The notes beneath the pieces are model-generated. The model was not told where the DNA came from and did not search any database. It worked only from the letters and a program-made list of their open reading frames with translations. Of a stretch of DNA of 64,000 bases, positions 26,244-34,504 are shown one piece after another. Numbering within the stretch: the stretch's first letter is position 1; every line of letters starts with the position of its first letter. Position numbers and translations under genes: made by a program. Source of the DNA: an uncultured Collinsella sp. (GTDB taxonomy: Bacteria; Actinomycetota; Coriobacteriia; Coriobacteriales; Coriobacteriaceae); contig CABVCJ010000001.1 in the NCBI GenBank assembly GCA_902496845.1, forward strand, positions 1-64,000. Reading direction: 5' to 3'.

Positions 26244-27557
26244 ATGCAGGCACAGAAGGCGGAGGGAACCCGCGACCTTATCGGCGCCGAGATGCGCGCC
26301 TGGCAAAAGATGCAGCAGATTGCGGCCGGCGTGTTCGAGCCGTTTGGTTTTAAACCCATCGAGACGCCCGCGATCGAGCAGGTTGACGTGTTTGTCCACG
26401 GTATCGGCCAGTCGACCGACGTCGTGCGCAAGGAAATGTTCCGCGTGTTCAGCGGTGCCAACCTGGAGCGCGTCTTTACCGAGGGCACCGACACCAAACT
26501 CAAGCCCAAGCAGCGCCTGGCACTTCGCCCCGAGGGCACGGCCGGCGTGGTGCGCGCCGTCGTCGAGAACAATCTGGTGCCCCAGGGCTCCACGCCGTTT
26601 AAGGCTTACTACGCCGAGGCCATGTTCCGCGGCGAGCGTCCCCAGAAGGGCCGCCTGCGCCAGTTCCACCAGGTGGGCATCGAGTGGCTCGGCGCTCCCG
26701 ATCCGGCGGCAGACGCCGAGTGCATCATCATGCTCATGGAGTTCTACAAGCGCCTGGGCTTCGATCTTTCCAAGCTTCGTCTGCTCATCAACTCGATGGG
26801 TGACGCCCGGTGCCGTCCGGCTTATCGCGAGCAGGTTAAGCAGTTCATCCTCGATCACGCCGACGAGATGTGCGATGAGTGCCGCGAGCGTGCCGAGCTC
26901 AACCCGCTGCGTGCCTTCGACTGCAAGAACGACCACTGCCGCGAGATCATGGCCGAGGCTCCGCTGATGGGTGACAACCTGTGCGATGAGTGCCGCGAGC
27001 ACTACGAGCAGGTCAAGCGCTATCTGGATGCCGCCGGTATCGAGTATGTCGAGGATCCCACCTTGGTGCGCGGCCTGGACTACTACACCCGTACTGTCTT
27101 TGAGGTCGAGGCCCCTGGCGCCGGCGTCGGCTCCATCGGCGGCGGCGGCCGCTACGATGGCCTGGTCGAGCTCGAGGGTGGCAAGCCCACGGCGGGCGTC
27201 GGCTTTGCTGTCGGTTTTGAGCGCGCCCTGCTGGCCCTGCAGGCCTTTGGCAGCGATTTGGGTGCCGATGAGGCCCCGTGCGTCTATGTCGCCAACGCCG
27301 GCAAGGAGCTGCGTCAGAACGTCTTTGCCATTACGCAGGAGCTTCGCGCCGCAGGTATCGTGACCGAGGCCGACTATCAGGGTCGTTCGCTCAAGGCCCA
27401 GTTTAAGCAAGCCGATAAGGTAGGCGCCAAGCTCATCTTGGTCCTGGGTGGCGACGAGCTTGCCGCCGGCAAGGTCAAAGTGCGCGACATGCAGAGCCAT
27501 GACGAGGTGCTCGCCGATCTGGACAACGTCGTCGAGGCGGTTCGCGAGCGCCTGTAG
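26244..27557 (+). CDS. hisS: Histidyl-tRNA synthetase
   Basis: A 437-residue class II synthetase that charges tRNA-His. ATG 26244 has AAAGGTG at good spacing; an upstream TTG at 26238 is not needed. Motif 2 region (FRGERPQKGRLRQFHQVGIE), the histidine-specific LVRGLDYYTRTVFEV and motif 3 (GGGRYDGLVELEGG) are present. The C-terminal anticodon-binding domain starts near residue 340. A zinc-like cysteine cluster (CDECRERAELNP..CDECREHYEQ) occurs at about 210-255, as in many bacterial HisRS. No aspS follows directly; the aspS of this window is about 10 kb away. No T-box leader is seen. Confidence 0.97.
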   Translation: MQAQKAEGTRDLIGAEMRAWQKMQQIAAGVFEPFGFKPIETPAIEQVDVFVHGIGQSTDVVRKEMFRVFSGANLERVFTEGTDTKLKPKQRLALRPEGTAGVVRAVVENNLVPQGSTPFKAYYAEAMFRGERPQKGRLRQFHQVGIEWLGAPDPAADAECIIMLMEFYKRLGFDLSKLRLLINSMGDARCRPAYREQVKQFILDHADEMCDECRERAELNPLRAFDCKNDHCREIMAEAPLMGDNLCDECREHYEQVKRYLDAAGIEYVEDPTLVRGLDYYTRTVFEVEAPGAGVGSIGGGGRYDGLVELEGGKPTAGVGFAVGFERALLALQAFGSDLGADEAPCVYVANAGKELRQNVFAITQELRAAGIVTEADYQGRSLKAQFKQADKVGAKLILVLGGDELAAGKVKVRDMQSHDEVLADLDNVVEAVRERL

Positions 27558-27614
27558 CGCATCTTTTTGAGCTTCGGGCCTGCTAACGTGCCCTGCTCAT
27601 GGAGAGCGATTGTT

Positions 27615-27650
27615 ACGGGGGTGTTTCGCTTTTATGCGGAATGCCCCCGT
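27615..27650. terminator. Hairpin after hisS
   Basis: Arms ACGGGGG (27615-27621) and CCCCCGT (27644-27650) enclose a 22-nt loop with a smaller CGC/GCG stem. Only three T follow, so termination may be weak. Confidence 0.5.
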
Positions 27651-27710
27651 TTACGTATGCCGCCCACCGAGAAATACGACCATTTAGGGCAAAAACCTTT
27701 GCAATGCAGA

Positions 27711-27770
27711 AAATACTTTTGTGTGGTAAAGCGCAATCAGTGTCGAAAGTATTTCTCAAGCGCCTATAAT
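27711..27770 (+). promoter_or_regulatory. ppc promoter with inverted repeat
   Basis: The -10 box TATAAT is at 27765-27770. A 9-bp inverted repeat AAATACTTT (27711-27719) / AAAGTATTT (27746-27754) overlaps the likely -35 position (TGTCGA, 27741-27746, 18-bp spacer). The arms could bind a regulator. The 11-mer AAATACTTTTG also occurs at 31251-31261 upstream of larA. Confidence 0.5.
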
Positions 27771-27814
27771 GAATACCGCATGTTACGTGCATAGAAGGAG
27801 GAATGGGAGGAAAC

Positions 27815-30628
27815 GTGGCTGAGAACCTAAGCAACCAGTCTGTACCCGAAGCCGCGGCGCGTGTCGCTGCCGTGGTCAACCGCCTCGTTAACCGAATCGG
27901 CTCGAATGCCGAGTCCAGGGAGCGTCTCGCCGAGATCGAGATCCCCGAGGAGCTGCGCGACAATCTGGCGCTGTTCTTGCGCCTGGAGCGCCGTGTGCTT
28001 AGCGAGTATGATCCCGAGATCGCGGACCTGTTCGACAAGATTTTGACAGCCGAGATTGTGGTCAATGCCGGCAACCCCGGTACCTGCGCTGCCGACGAAG
28101 CCGTCGACGAGCAGGGCGTGCCCACCGCCGACGAGCCCACTGCCGTGGCATTTCGTGAGGTCGTCGATTTGATCGACAGCCTGCCGCTCGATAAGCAGCA
28201 GGTCATCGTTCGCGCCTTTACGAGCTTTTTCCATCTGGCAAACCTGTCGGAGGAGAACTACCGTGTGGCGCAGCTGCGCGAGCGCGAGGCCGGTGCGTCG
28301 ACCGATACCGAGGTCGATCCTGCCAACGAGCTTACCGTTGCCTATCACCAGCTGGTGAATGAGCTGGGTGTCGAGGGTGCCAACGAGCTGCTCGACAAGC
28401 TCGAGTTCCACCCTGTCTTTACCGCACATCCCACCGAGGCCCGTCGTAAGGCCGTCGAGGGCAAGATCCGCCGTATCTCCAACCTGCTGGAGGAGCGTCC
28501 GCGTCTGGGCGGCTCCGACCTGGTGGAGAACGAGCGCCATATGCTGCAGGAGATCGACGCCCTGGTGCGTACGAGTCCCATCGCGCTCAAGAAGCCCACG
28601 CCGGTCGAGGAAGCCGATACCATCATCGACATCTTCGATAACACGCTGTTCGACGTTATCCCCGTTATCTATCGTCGTTTTGACGATTGGGTGCTGGGCG
28701 ACAAGGCCGGTACTGTGCCGCCGCTGTGCCCGGCGTTCTTCCATCCCGGCAGCTGGATCGGTTCCGACCGCGACGGTAACCCCAACGTCACCGCCAAGGT
28801 GAGCCGTGAGGTCGCCGCCAAGTACTTTACGCACATGGTGCTCAAGCTCGAGGACAAGTGCCGCCACATCGGCCGCAACCTCACGCTCGAGGCCACCTAC
28901 AGCAAGCCGTCGGCCGAGCTCATTAACCTGTGGAACCATCAGGTCGAGATGAGCCCTCGGTACACGGCCCGCGCCGAGCTGATCTCCGAGCACGAGCCGC
29001 ATCGCGCCGTCATGCTCGTCATGGCCGACCGTCTGAACGCCACCGTGCGCCGCATCACCGACACCATGTACCACAGCGCCGACGAGTTCCTGGATGACCT
29101 GCGCGTCGTCCAGCGTTCGCTGGCCGCCTGCGGTGCCGTCCGTGCCGCCTACGGCCCGGTCCAGACCATCATCTGGCAAGTCGAGTCCTTCGGCTTCCAT
29201 ATGGTCGAGATGGAGTTCCGTCAGCACTCCGTGGTGCATGCCCGCGCCCTCAAGGATATCCACGAGAACGGTATCCATGGCGACCTGCAGCCCATGACGC
29301 GCGAAGTCATCGATACCTTCCGTGCTATCGGCTCCATCCAAAAGCGCTACGGCAAGAAGATGGCGCACCGCTACATCATCTCGTTTACCAAGAGCGCCCA
29401 GCATGTGGCCGACGTCTTTGAGCTTGCCCATCTGTCCTTTGCGCACGAGGAGGATGTCCCCGAGCTCGACGTGATTCCGCTGTTCGAGCAGCTCGAGGAC
29501 CTCGAGGGCTGCGTCGACGTGCTCGACCAGATGCTTACGCTCCCCGTGGTGCAGAAGCGCCTTGCCCAGACCAACCGCCGCATGGAGGTCATGCTGGGCT
29601 ATTCCGACTCCTCCAAGGATGCCGGTCCTACCACGGCCATGCTCGCGCTGCACTCCGCGCAGGAGCGCATTGCCAAGTGGGCCGAGAAGAACGATATCGA
29701 CTTGGTGCTCATGCACGGTCGCGGCGGTGCCGTGGGCCGTGGCGGCGGCCCGGCCAACAAGGCCGTGCTGGCTCAGCCCAAGGGTTCGGTCAACTGCTTC
29801 TTTAAGCTCACCGAGCAGGGCGAGGTCATCTTTGCCCGTTACGGCAACCGCACGCTGGCTCAGCGCCATGTTGAGTCCGTTGCCGCCGCAACGCTTTTGC
29901 AGTCGGCCCCGAGTGTCGAGAAGACCAACACCGAGACCACGCAGAAGTTCTGGGATATGGCCGAGAAGCTCAACGCCGCAAGCCACGAGCGCTATCTGGA
30001 CCTGCTGAACACCGAGGACTTTACACCGTGGTTCTCGACCGTGACGCCGCTGACCGAGGTCGGTCTGCTGCCGATCGGCTCGCGTCCCGCCAAGCGCGGC
30101 TTGGGTGCAAAGTCGCTCGACGACCTGCGTACCATTCCGTGGATCTTCAGCTGGAGCCAGGCGCGCATCAATCTGGCTGCTTGGTACGGCCTGGGTACCG
30201 CCTGCGAGCAGTTTGGCGATCTGGACCAGCTTAAGGCTGCCTACCAGGAGTGGCCGTTCTTCCGCACCTTTATCGACAACATCGAGATGTCGATCGCCAA
30301 GACCGACCAGCGCATCGCCAAGATGTATCTGCACCTGGGCGATCGCCAGGATCTGTCCGAGAAGGTCTTCACCGAGATGCAGCTCACGCGTAAGTGGGTC
30401 CTTGCCATCGTCGGTGACGAATGGCCGCTGCAGCGCCGCCGCGTGCTCGGCTGCGCCGTTCGCGTGCGTAACCCCTACGTCGACGCTCTGTCCATCGCCC
30501 AGGTCCGCGCCCTTCGCGAGGTGCGCATGAATCAGGACGAGATGGCCGAGGAGAAGAAGGCCGAGTACATGAGCCTGATTCTTTCGACTGTGACCGGCGT
30601 CTCGGCAGGATTGCAGAACACGGGGTAA
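27815..30628 (+). CDS. ppc: Phosphoenolpyruvate carboxylase
   Basis: A 937-residue enzyme that adds bicarbonate to phosphoenolpyruvate to make oxaloacetate, replenishing the reductive branch toward succinate or aspartate. I chose GTG 27815 (GGAGG just upstream); ATG 27803 is nearly on top of another GGAGG, so either may be used. Catalytic signatures are present: FTAHPTEA with His near residue 205, GSDRDGNPNVT, GYSDSSKDAG, LMHGRGGAVGRGGGP, and the C-terminal SAGLQNTG. Length is normal for the bacterial enzyme. The gene stands alone and is followed by nearly 1 kb of non-coding DNA. Confidence 0.96.
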   Translation: MAENLSNQSVPEAAARVAAVVNRLVNRIGSNAESRERLAEIEIPEELRDNLALFLRLERRVLSEYDPEIADLFDKILTAEIVVNAGNPGTCAADEAVDEQGVPTADEPTAVAFREVVDLIDSLPLDKQQVIVRAFTSFFHLANLSEENYRVAQLREREAGASTDTEVDPANELTVAYHQLVNELGVEGANELLDKLEFHPVFTAHPTEARRKAVEGKIRRISNLLEERPRLGGSDLVENERHMLQEIDALVRTSPIALKKPTPVEEADTIIDIFDNTLFDVIPVIYRRFDDWVLGDKAGTVPPLCPAFFHPGSWIGSDRDGNPNVTAKVSREVAAKYFTHMVLKLEDKCRHIGRNLTLEATYSKPSAELINLWNHQVEMSPRYTARAELISEHEPHRAVMLVMADRLNATVRRITDTMYHSADEFLDDLRVVQRSLAACGAVRAAYGPVQTIIWQVESFGFHMVEMEFRQHSVVHARALKDIHENGIHGDLQPMTREVIDTFRAIGSIQKRYGKKMAHRYIISFTKSAQHVADVFELAHLSFAHEEDVPELDVIPLFEQLEDLEGCVDVLDQMLTLPVVQKRLAQTNRRMEVMLGYSDSSKDAGPTTAMLALHSAQERIAKWAEKNDIDLVLMHGRGGAVGRGGGPANKAVLAQPKGSVNCFFKLTEQGEVIFARYGNRTLAQRHVESVAAATLLQSAPSVEKTNTETTQKFWDMAEKLNAASHERYLDLLNTEDFTPWFSTVTPLTEVGLLPIGSRPAKRGLGAKSLDDLRTIPWIFSWSQARINLAAWYGLGTACEQFGDLDQLKAAYQEWPFFRTFIDNIEMSIAKTDQRIAKMYLHLGDRQDLSEKVFTEMQLTRKWVLAIVGDEWPLQRRRVLGCAVRVRNPYVDALSIAQVRALREVRMNQDEMAEEKKAEYMSLILSTVTGVSAGLQNTG

Positions 30629-30652
30629 TCGATAGCCCTGTAGTCGTTGTCC

Positions 30653-30779
30653 GGGGCGGCCGTTTGTTTTCTTTCCGGCGCGTCCTCGGACATGCAAGAA
30701 GCCCTCGCTGCGCACTTCGTGCGGCGAGGGCTTCTTGCGTCCTGCGGAATGCGCCGGAAAGAAAACAAACGGCGGCCCC
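30653..30779. repeat. Cruciform element A
   Basis: Outer arms 30653-30681 and 30751-30779 pair at 28 of 29 positions. Inside lie the 12-nt flanks GTCCTCGGACAT (30682-30693) and GTCCTGCGGAAT (30739-30750), then a perfect 15-bp stem (30694-30708 / 30724-30738) capped by a CGCAC-TTC-GTGCG hairpin. The same flanks and geometry appear in element B at 33703-33827 with different stem sequences. Confidence 0.92.
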
Positions 30780-30956
30780 TACGATGTCCGGTCTTCGGTG
30801 GATTACTTGCTGGGGAAATAAAGGCGCGCTTCGCGCGTTTGGAAAGGGCTTCGTGCTGCGGAGTGCATTCAGAGGGAAACCCGTCGGGTCCCTTCGTCCT
30901 CGATCTTCAGGGATTAAAGCTGAAGGGAATAAGGCACGCTTCGCGCATAGCGTGGA

Positions 30957-31045
30957 GTGCGGCGAGGGCTTCTTGCGTCCTGTGGAGTGTGCCTAAAAGT
31001 AGACTAATGGCGGGCCCTGCGATGTCCGGTCTTCGGCGGATCAGC
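30957..31045. repeat. Degenerate copy of the right half of element A
   Basis: This segment aligns with 30719-30813: GTGCGGCGAGGGCTTCTTGC, then GTCCTGTGGAGT in place of GTCCTGCGGAAT, a diverged arm, and the downstream flank CGATGTCCGGTCTTCGG, which is identical in both. No complementary left half can be found, so it cannot form the full fold. Confidence 0.75.
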
Positions 31046-31282
31046 CGCTGGGTGAGGGTGGTGCTTGGGGCGACGTGCAAAAAACGGAGTTTTCAGCAGC
31101 CAAAGATTGGTGCATAAGGCTATGGGTGACGTTCGCGGCTCCTGTTGATGCTTTTGCATGACGATTGGGCTTTGTCGATGTTCATATATGGCTGGTTTCT
31201 CGCCGCATGCCATCCAGATGGGACGAGCCATGAGGACTATCTACCTTTTGAAATACTTTTGGCACCAAAATCTTATCCCGCG

Positions 31283-31308
31283 ATGCTGAATACTCGCAAA
31301 AATGCACG
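31283..31308. repeat. 26-bp dispersed motif upstream of larA
   Basis: It begins ATGCTGAATACTCGCAAAAA and ends TGCACG. It matches 24 of 26 positions at 51387-51412 and, inverted, the arm at 51217-51248. It may be a regulator site or a repeat end. Confidence 0.7.
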
Positions 31309-31465
31309 CTCCGGAAGGCACTACCCTGTTACGGCTAGAAATCCATGCGCCATTTTATGCAATTAATTAACGCATTTATGCAAAATGGCTTACGTGCGTA
31401 CGTCTCGGGCTAGATGTTTGCCTCGGCGCTGCGTAAATCATCCTGTCTATAGTGTCTTTGACAGG

Positions 31466-31499
31466 CGGTCGCGGTCCCGTTTGGGGTCGCGGCCGTTTT
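31466..31499 (+). terminator. Terminator-like hairpin in the larA leader region
   Basis: A 12-bp stem (31467-31478 / 31483-31494, three G-T pairs), loop GTTT, followed by TTTTG. It lies 13 bp after a TATAGT box (31448-31453) and 124 bp before larA. Confidence 0.6.
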
Positions 31500-31622
31500 G
31501 TTGTGGGTCAAATATGAACGTTGTGTTAATGAGTCGGTGGACGGTGGTGTTTTTCGGTGAGCGGCGTATCCTTCCAACGGTTTATCTAGTGTGTCAGTTG
31601 AAAAGGAAGAGGGCGCTCGTCA

Positions 31623-32900
31623 TTGTTTGAATGTGAACTGCCGTTTGACCACAAGACGTTGCATCTGGAGCTCGAGGATAAGAACTTTGCGGGTGTGATG
31701 GAAGGTCATCAAAACGAGTTTAAGACCACGAAATCGCAGGAAGAACTGGTAGAGGAGTCGCTTGCCAACCCTTATGGCTCACCTTCGCTCGAGGAGCTTT
31801 GCGCTGGCAAGAAGGATATTGTCATCATTAGCTCCGACCATACGCGCCCCGTTCCCTCGCGTGTGACGATGCCTATTCTGCTGCATCACATCAACTCCGC
31901 TGCGCCTGAGGCGCGCGTTCGCATTCTGGTTGCTACAGGTATGCATCGTCCGTCGACGCACGAGGAGCTCGTCAACAAGTACGGCGAGGAGATCGTTGCC
32001 AACGAGGAAATCGTTATGCACGTCGCGACTGACGACAGCATGATGAAAAAGATCGGCACCCTGCCTTCTGGTGGCGAGTGCATCATCAACAAGATTGCCG
32101 CCGATTGCGATCTGCTGCTTGCCGAGGGCTTCATTGAGCCGCATTTCTTTGCCGGTTTCTCTGGCAGCCGCAAGTCCGTCCTTCCTGGCATCGCCAGCTA
32201 CAAGACCATCATGTACAACCACAACGGCCAGTTTGTGAACGATTCTCATTCGCGCGCCGGCAACCTGTGCCACAACCACGTGAGCGAGGACATGTTTGCC
32301 GCTGCCGAGATGGCTCACCTTGCCTTTGTGCTGAACGTTGTGCTCAACGGCAAGCATGAGGTTATCGGCTCCTTTGCAGGCGACATCCATAAGGCACACG
32401 AGGCTGGCTGCGAGTTCGTGAAGAGCCTTGCCGGCGTTGAGCCCGTCGAGTGCGAGATTGCCATCACCACCAACGGCGGCTACCCGCTCGACCAGAACAT
32501 CTATCAGGCCGTGAAGGGCATGTGCTCTGCCGAGGCCACGCTTCCCGAGGGCGGCGTGATCATCGACGTCGCCGGTTGTGCCGACGGCCACGGTGGCGAG
32601 GGCTTCTATCACAACATCGCCGACAACGATCCGGCGGAGTTTGAGCGTGCCTGCATCGACCGTCCTAAGGACGAGACCCTGCCCGACCAGTGGACGAGCC
32701 AGATCTTTGCCCGCATCCTGGCGCATCACCCTGTGATCATGGTCACCGACCTGTGCGATCACCAGATGATCAAGGATATGCACATGACGCCGGTCAACAC
32801 CCTCGATGAGGCGCTCAAGCTCGCCTTTGAGATGAAGGGTGCCGATGCCAAGGTGGCCGTCATTCCCGATGGCCTGGGCGTTGTCGTCGCTCAGCACTAG
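31623..32900 (+). CDS. larA: Lactate racemase-like protein (LarA family)
   Basis: A 425-residue member of the LarA/DUF2088 family, which uses a nickel-pincer (NPN) cofactor to racemise lactate or related 2-hydroxy acids. The family motif SSDHTRPVPSR is at about residues 58-68, with ATGMHRPSTHEE, the FAGFSGSRKSVLPGIAS core, and conserved His residues. It begins at TTG 31623, with GGAAGAGGG upstream at somewhat long spacing. The aquaporin gene follows after 49 bp. The cofactor genes larB and larC lie convergently downstream, but both look defective, and no larE is in the window. Activity on lactate is therefore uncertain. Confidence 0.88.
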   Translation: MFECELPFDHKTLHLELEDKNFAGVMEGHQNEFKTTKSQEELVEESLANPYGSPSLEELCAGKKDIVIISSDHTRPVPSRVTMPILLHHINSAAPEARVRILVATGMHRPSTHEELVNKYGEEIVANEEIVMHVATDDSMMKKIGTLPSGGECIINKIAADCDLLLAEGFIEPHFFAGFSGSRKSVLPGIASYKTIMYNHNGQFVNDSHSRAGNLCHNHVSEDMFAAAEMAHLAFVLNVVLNGKHEVIGSFAGDIHKAHEAGCEFVKSLAGVEPVECEIAITTNGGYPLDQNIYQAVKGMCSAEATLPEGGVIIDVAGCADGHGGEGFYHNIADNDPAEFERACIDRPKDETLPDQWTSQIFARILAHHPVIMVTDLCDHQMIKDMHMTPVNTLDEALKLAFEMKGADAKVAVIPDGLGVVVAQH

Positions 32901-32949
32901 TACGCGGCCTAAACGAATCGTTTATAACCGACAAGAAAGATAAGGTTTT

Positions 32950-33681
32950 ATGCTTACCAAACTCCTCTGCGAATTCGGCGCAACGGCCCTCATGATTATC
33001 TTTGGCGTGGGCGTGCACTGCGATACCGTGCTCAAGGGCACCAAGTATCAGGGCTCCGGTCATATGTTTGCCATCACCACCTGGTCTTTTGGCATCTCGG
33101 TCTGCCTGTTTGTCTTTGGCGGCGCCGTGTGCATGAACCCGGCTATGGTGCTTGCCCAGTGCATCGTAGGCCTGGTGCCGTGGAGCAGCTGCATCCCCTT
33201 CATGATTGCCGATATGCTCGGCGGCTTTGTGGGCGCTGTAATCGCTTGGCTTATGTACGCCGATGAGTTCAAGGCTTCCGAGGGCGTCGTCGACCCCATT
33301 GCCCAGCGCAACATCTTCTCGACCAACCCCACCACCGAGGGTACGAACTATGCCCGTAATTTCTTCTGCGAGGCTATCTGCACCTTTGTGTTCATCAGCG
33401 CCATCCTTGCTGCTGCTAACCGTGCTGGCGAGAACGTTCTGATGCTCGCCATCTGCGTCGGTCTGATCGTTTGGGCTGTTGGCATGGGCATGGGCGGCAT
33501 CACCGGCTTCGCCATGAACCAGGCTCGTGACCTTGGTCCTCGCATGGCCTATCAGGTGCTGCCGATTAAGCACAAGGCTGACAACAACTGGAAGTACGGC
33601 CTGCTCGTTCCTGGCATCGCACCGTTTGTCGGTGCCGCTCTGGCCGCGCTGTTTGTGCACGGTTTCTTGGGCATGTTCTAG
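32950..33681 (+). CDS. Aquaporin-family channel, LarD-like
   Basis: A 243-residue MIP-family channel with six helices. Placement directly after larA suggests it conducts lactic acid, as LarD does in Lactobacillus plantarum. The first pore motif is a standard NPA (residues 63-65). The second is NQA (190-192, in FAMNQARDLGPR) where NPA is the rule, although the following ARDLGPR is conserved. The change would alter the capping of the second half-helix and perhaps selectivity. AGAAAGATAAGG precedes the ATG. Element B lies 21 bp after the stop. Confidence 0.88.
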   Translation: MLTKLLCEFGATALMIIFGVGVHCDTVLKGTKYQGSGHMFAITTWSFGISVCLFVFGGAVCMNPAMVLAQCIVGLVPWSSCIPFMIADMLGGFVGAVIAWLMYADEFKASEGVVDPIAQRNIFSTNPTTEGTNYARNFFCEAICTFVFISAILAAANRAGENVLMLAICVGLIVWAVGMGMGGITGFAMNQARDLGPRMAYQVLPIKHKADNNWKYGLLVPGIAPFVGAALAALFVHGFLGMF

Positions 33682-33702
33682 TCTGAGGCTACATAGTTGT
33701 CC

Positions 33703-33827
33703 GCTGGCCGCATGGGGTAACTTCCCAGCGCGTCCTCGGACATGCAAAAAGGCTCGCTGCGCGCTTCGTGCGGCGAGCCTTTTTGCGTCCTGCGGAATGC
33801 GCTGGGAAGTTACCCCATGCGGCCAGC
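33703..33827. repeat. Cruciform element B
   Basis: Outer arms 33703-33731 and 33799-33827 are perfect complements over 29 bp. They enclose the same 12-nt flanks as element A (33732-33743 and 33787-33798), then a 14-bp stem GCAAAAAGGCTCGC / GCGAGCCTTTTTGC and a TTC-looped tip. The stem sequences differ from element A, yet pairing is intact. Bases 33828-33962 hold no gene; a 7-bp hairpin at 33942-33962 may end the minus-strand operon. Confidence 0.93.
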
Positions 33828-33962
33828 TGCAGGGTCTTTGCTGCGCCCGAGCAAGCAACCCAACATTTATATCTGAATTTGGATGTGGTGGGCGCTTGGT
33901 TGTTGGGGGCGTTGAGATGAGGGCGATACTTTGGGAAGGGATGACGCCTTGGGAGGAGGCGT

Positions 33963-34502
33963 CTATCTGAAGAGGGGTTTTATGGCTGAGAGGTAGTCTT
34001 TGGCTACGTCGGCTTTGTTTGCTTGGAAGTTGTGCCAGGCCCACCATTGGACCATTCCTACGAAGCTTGAGGCTATGTGGTGTAGTAGGAAGCTGCGGTC
34101 CATGGTGGCGGCGGGGCCGTTTGGGTCGGTGGGGACGGTTTCGGCTGCTCGTGACATGATGGTCTTGCGTAGGCTGTCGGCGAAGACGCGTGAGCCGGCG
34201 CCGGCTACGAGGGCTCGAACGCCCTGGCGACGCTCCCAGAGGTTGTTGAGAATGTGCTCGACCTGCACGAGTGGGTCGTCGAGTGGTGTGCCATCGTCGT
34301 CGAGGGCGTGGGTGCAGATGTCGCTCACGAGCTCGGACAGTAGGTCGTCTTTGCTCTTAAAGAGACCGTAGAATGTCGCGCGGCCTACGTGAGCGCGTGC
34401 GATGATGTCGCCGACGGTGATCTTGCCGTAGTCTTCTTCGCACAGCAATTCGGAGAATGCCGAAACGATGGCGGCGCGGCTTTTTGCCTTGCGGGCGTCC
34501 AT
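33963..34502 (-). CDS. TetR/AcrR-family regulator
   Basis: A 179-residue one-component repressor. ATG 34502 gives the standard TetR N-terminus: AIVSAFSELLCEEDYGKITV, then GDIIARAHVGRATFYGLFKS is the helix-turn-helix. The remainder is an all-helical ligand/dimer domain resembling the TetR C-terminal group found in Gram-positive bacteria (ending in MVQWWAWHNFQ). It starts two bases after the larC stop, so it is the last gene of the larB-larC operon and may regulate the lactate racemase genes. A long upstream extension of the frame is a shadow of larC. Confidence 0.88.
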   Translation of the reverse strand: MDARKAKSRAAIVSAFSELLCEEDYGKITVGDIIARAHVGRATFYGLFKSKDDLLSELVSDICTHALDDDGTPLDDPLVQVEHILNNLWERRQGVRALVAGAGSRVFADSLRKTIMSRAAETVPTDPNGPAATMDRSFLLHHIASSFVGMVQWWAWHNFQANKADVAKDYLSAIKPLFR

Positions 34503-34504
34503 GG

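Larger units (their letters stand above)
30629..31622. other. Non-coding interval with repeat elements
   Basis: No credible gene is present: the open frames lack binding sites and run across palindromes. It holds cruciform element A (30653-30779), a degenerate relative (30957-31045), a 26-bp dispersed motif (31283-31308), and near its end a TATAGT box and terminator-like hairpin before larA. Confidence 0.7.

Noticed and set aside
27827..30715. A 962-codon open frame opposite ppc
   Set aside because: A shadow of the plus-strand gene, which carries all PEP carboxylase signatures.
30647..31117. Short open frames in the ppc-larA gap
   Set aside because: They lack ribosome binding sites and run straight through the palindromes, giving low-complexity translations.
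30653..33827. Elements A and B as integron attC sites or a retron msr/msd
   Set aside because: No integrase or reverse transcriptase gene is in the window, and the conserved attC core and the branching-G context of retrons are not seen.
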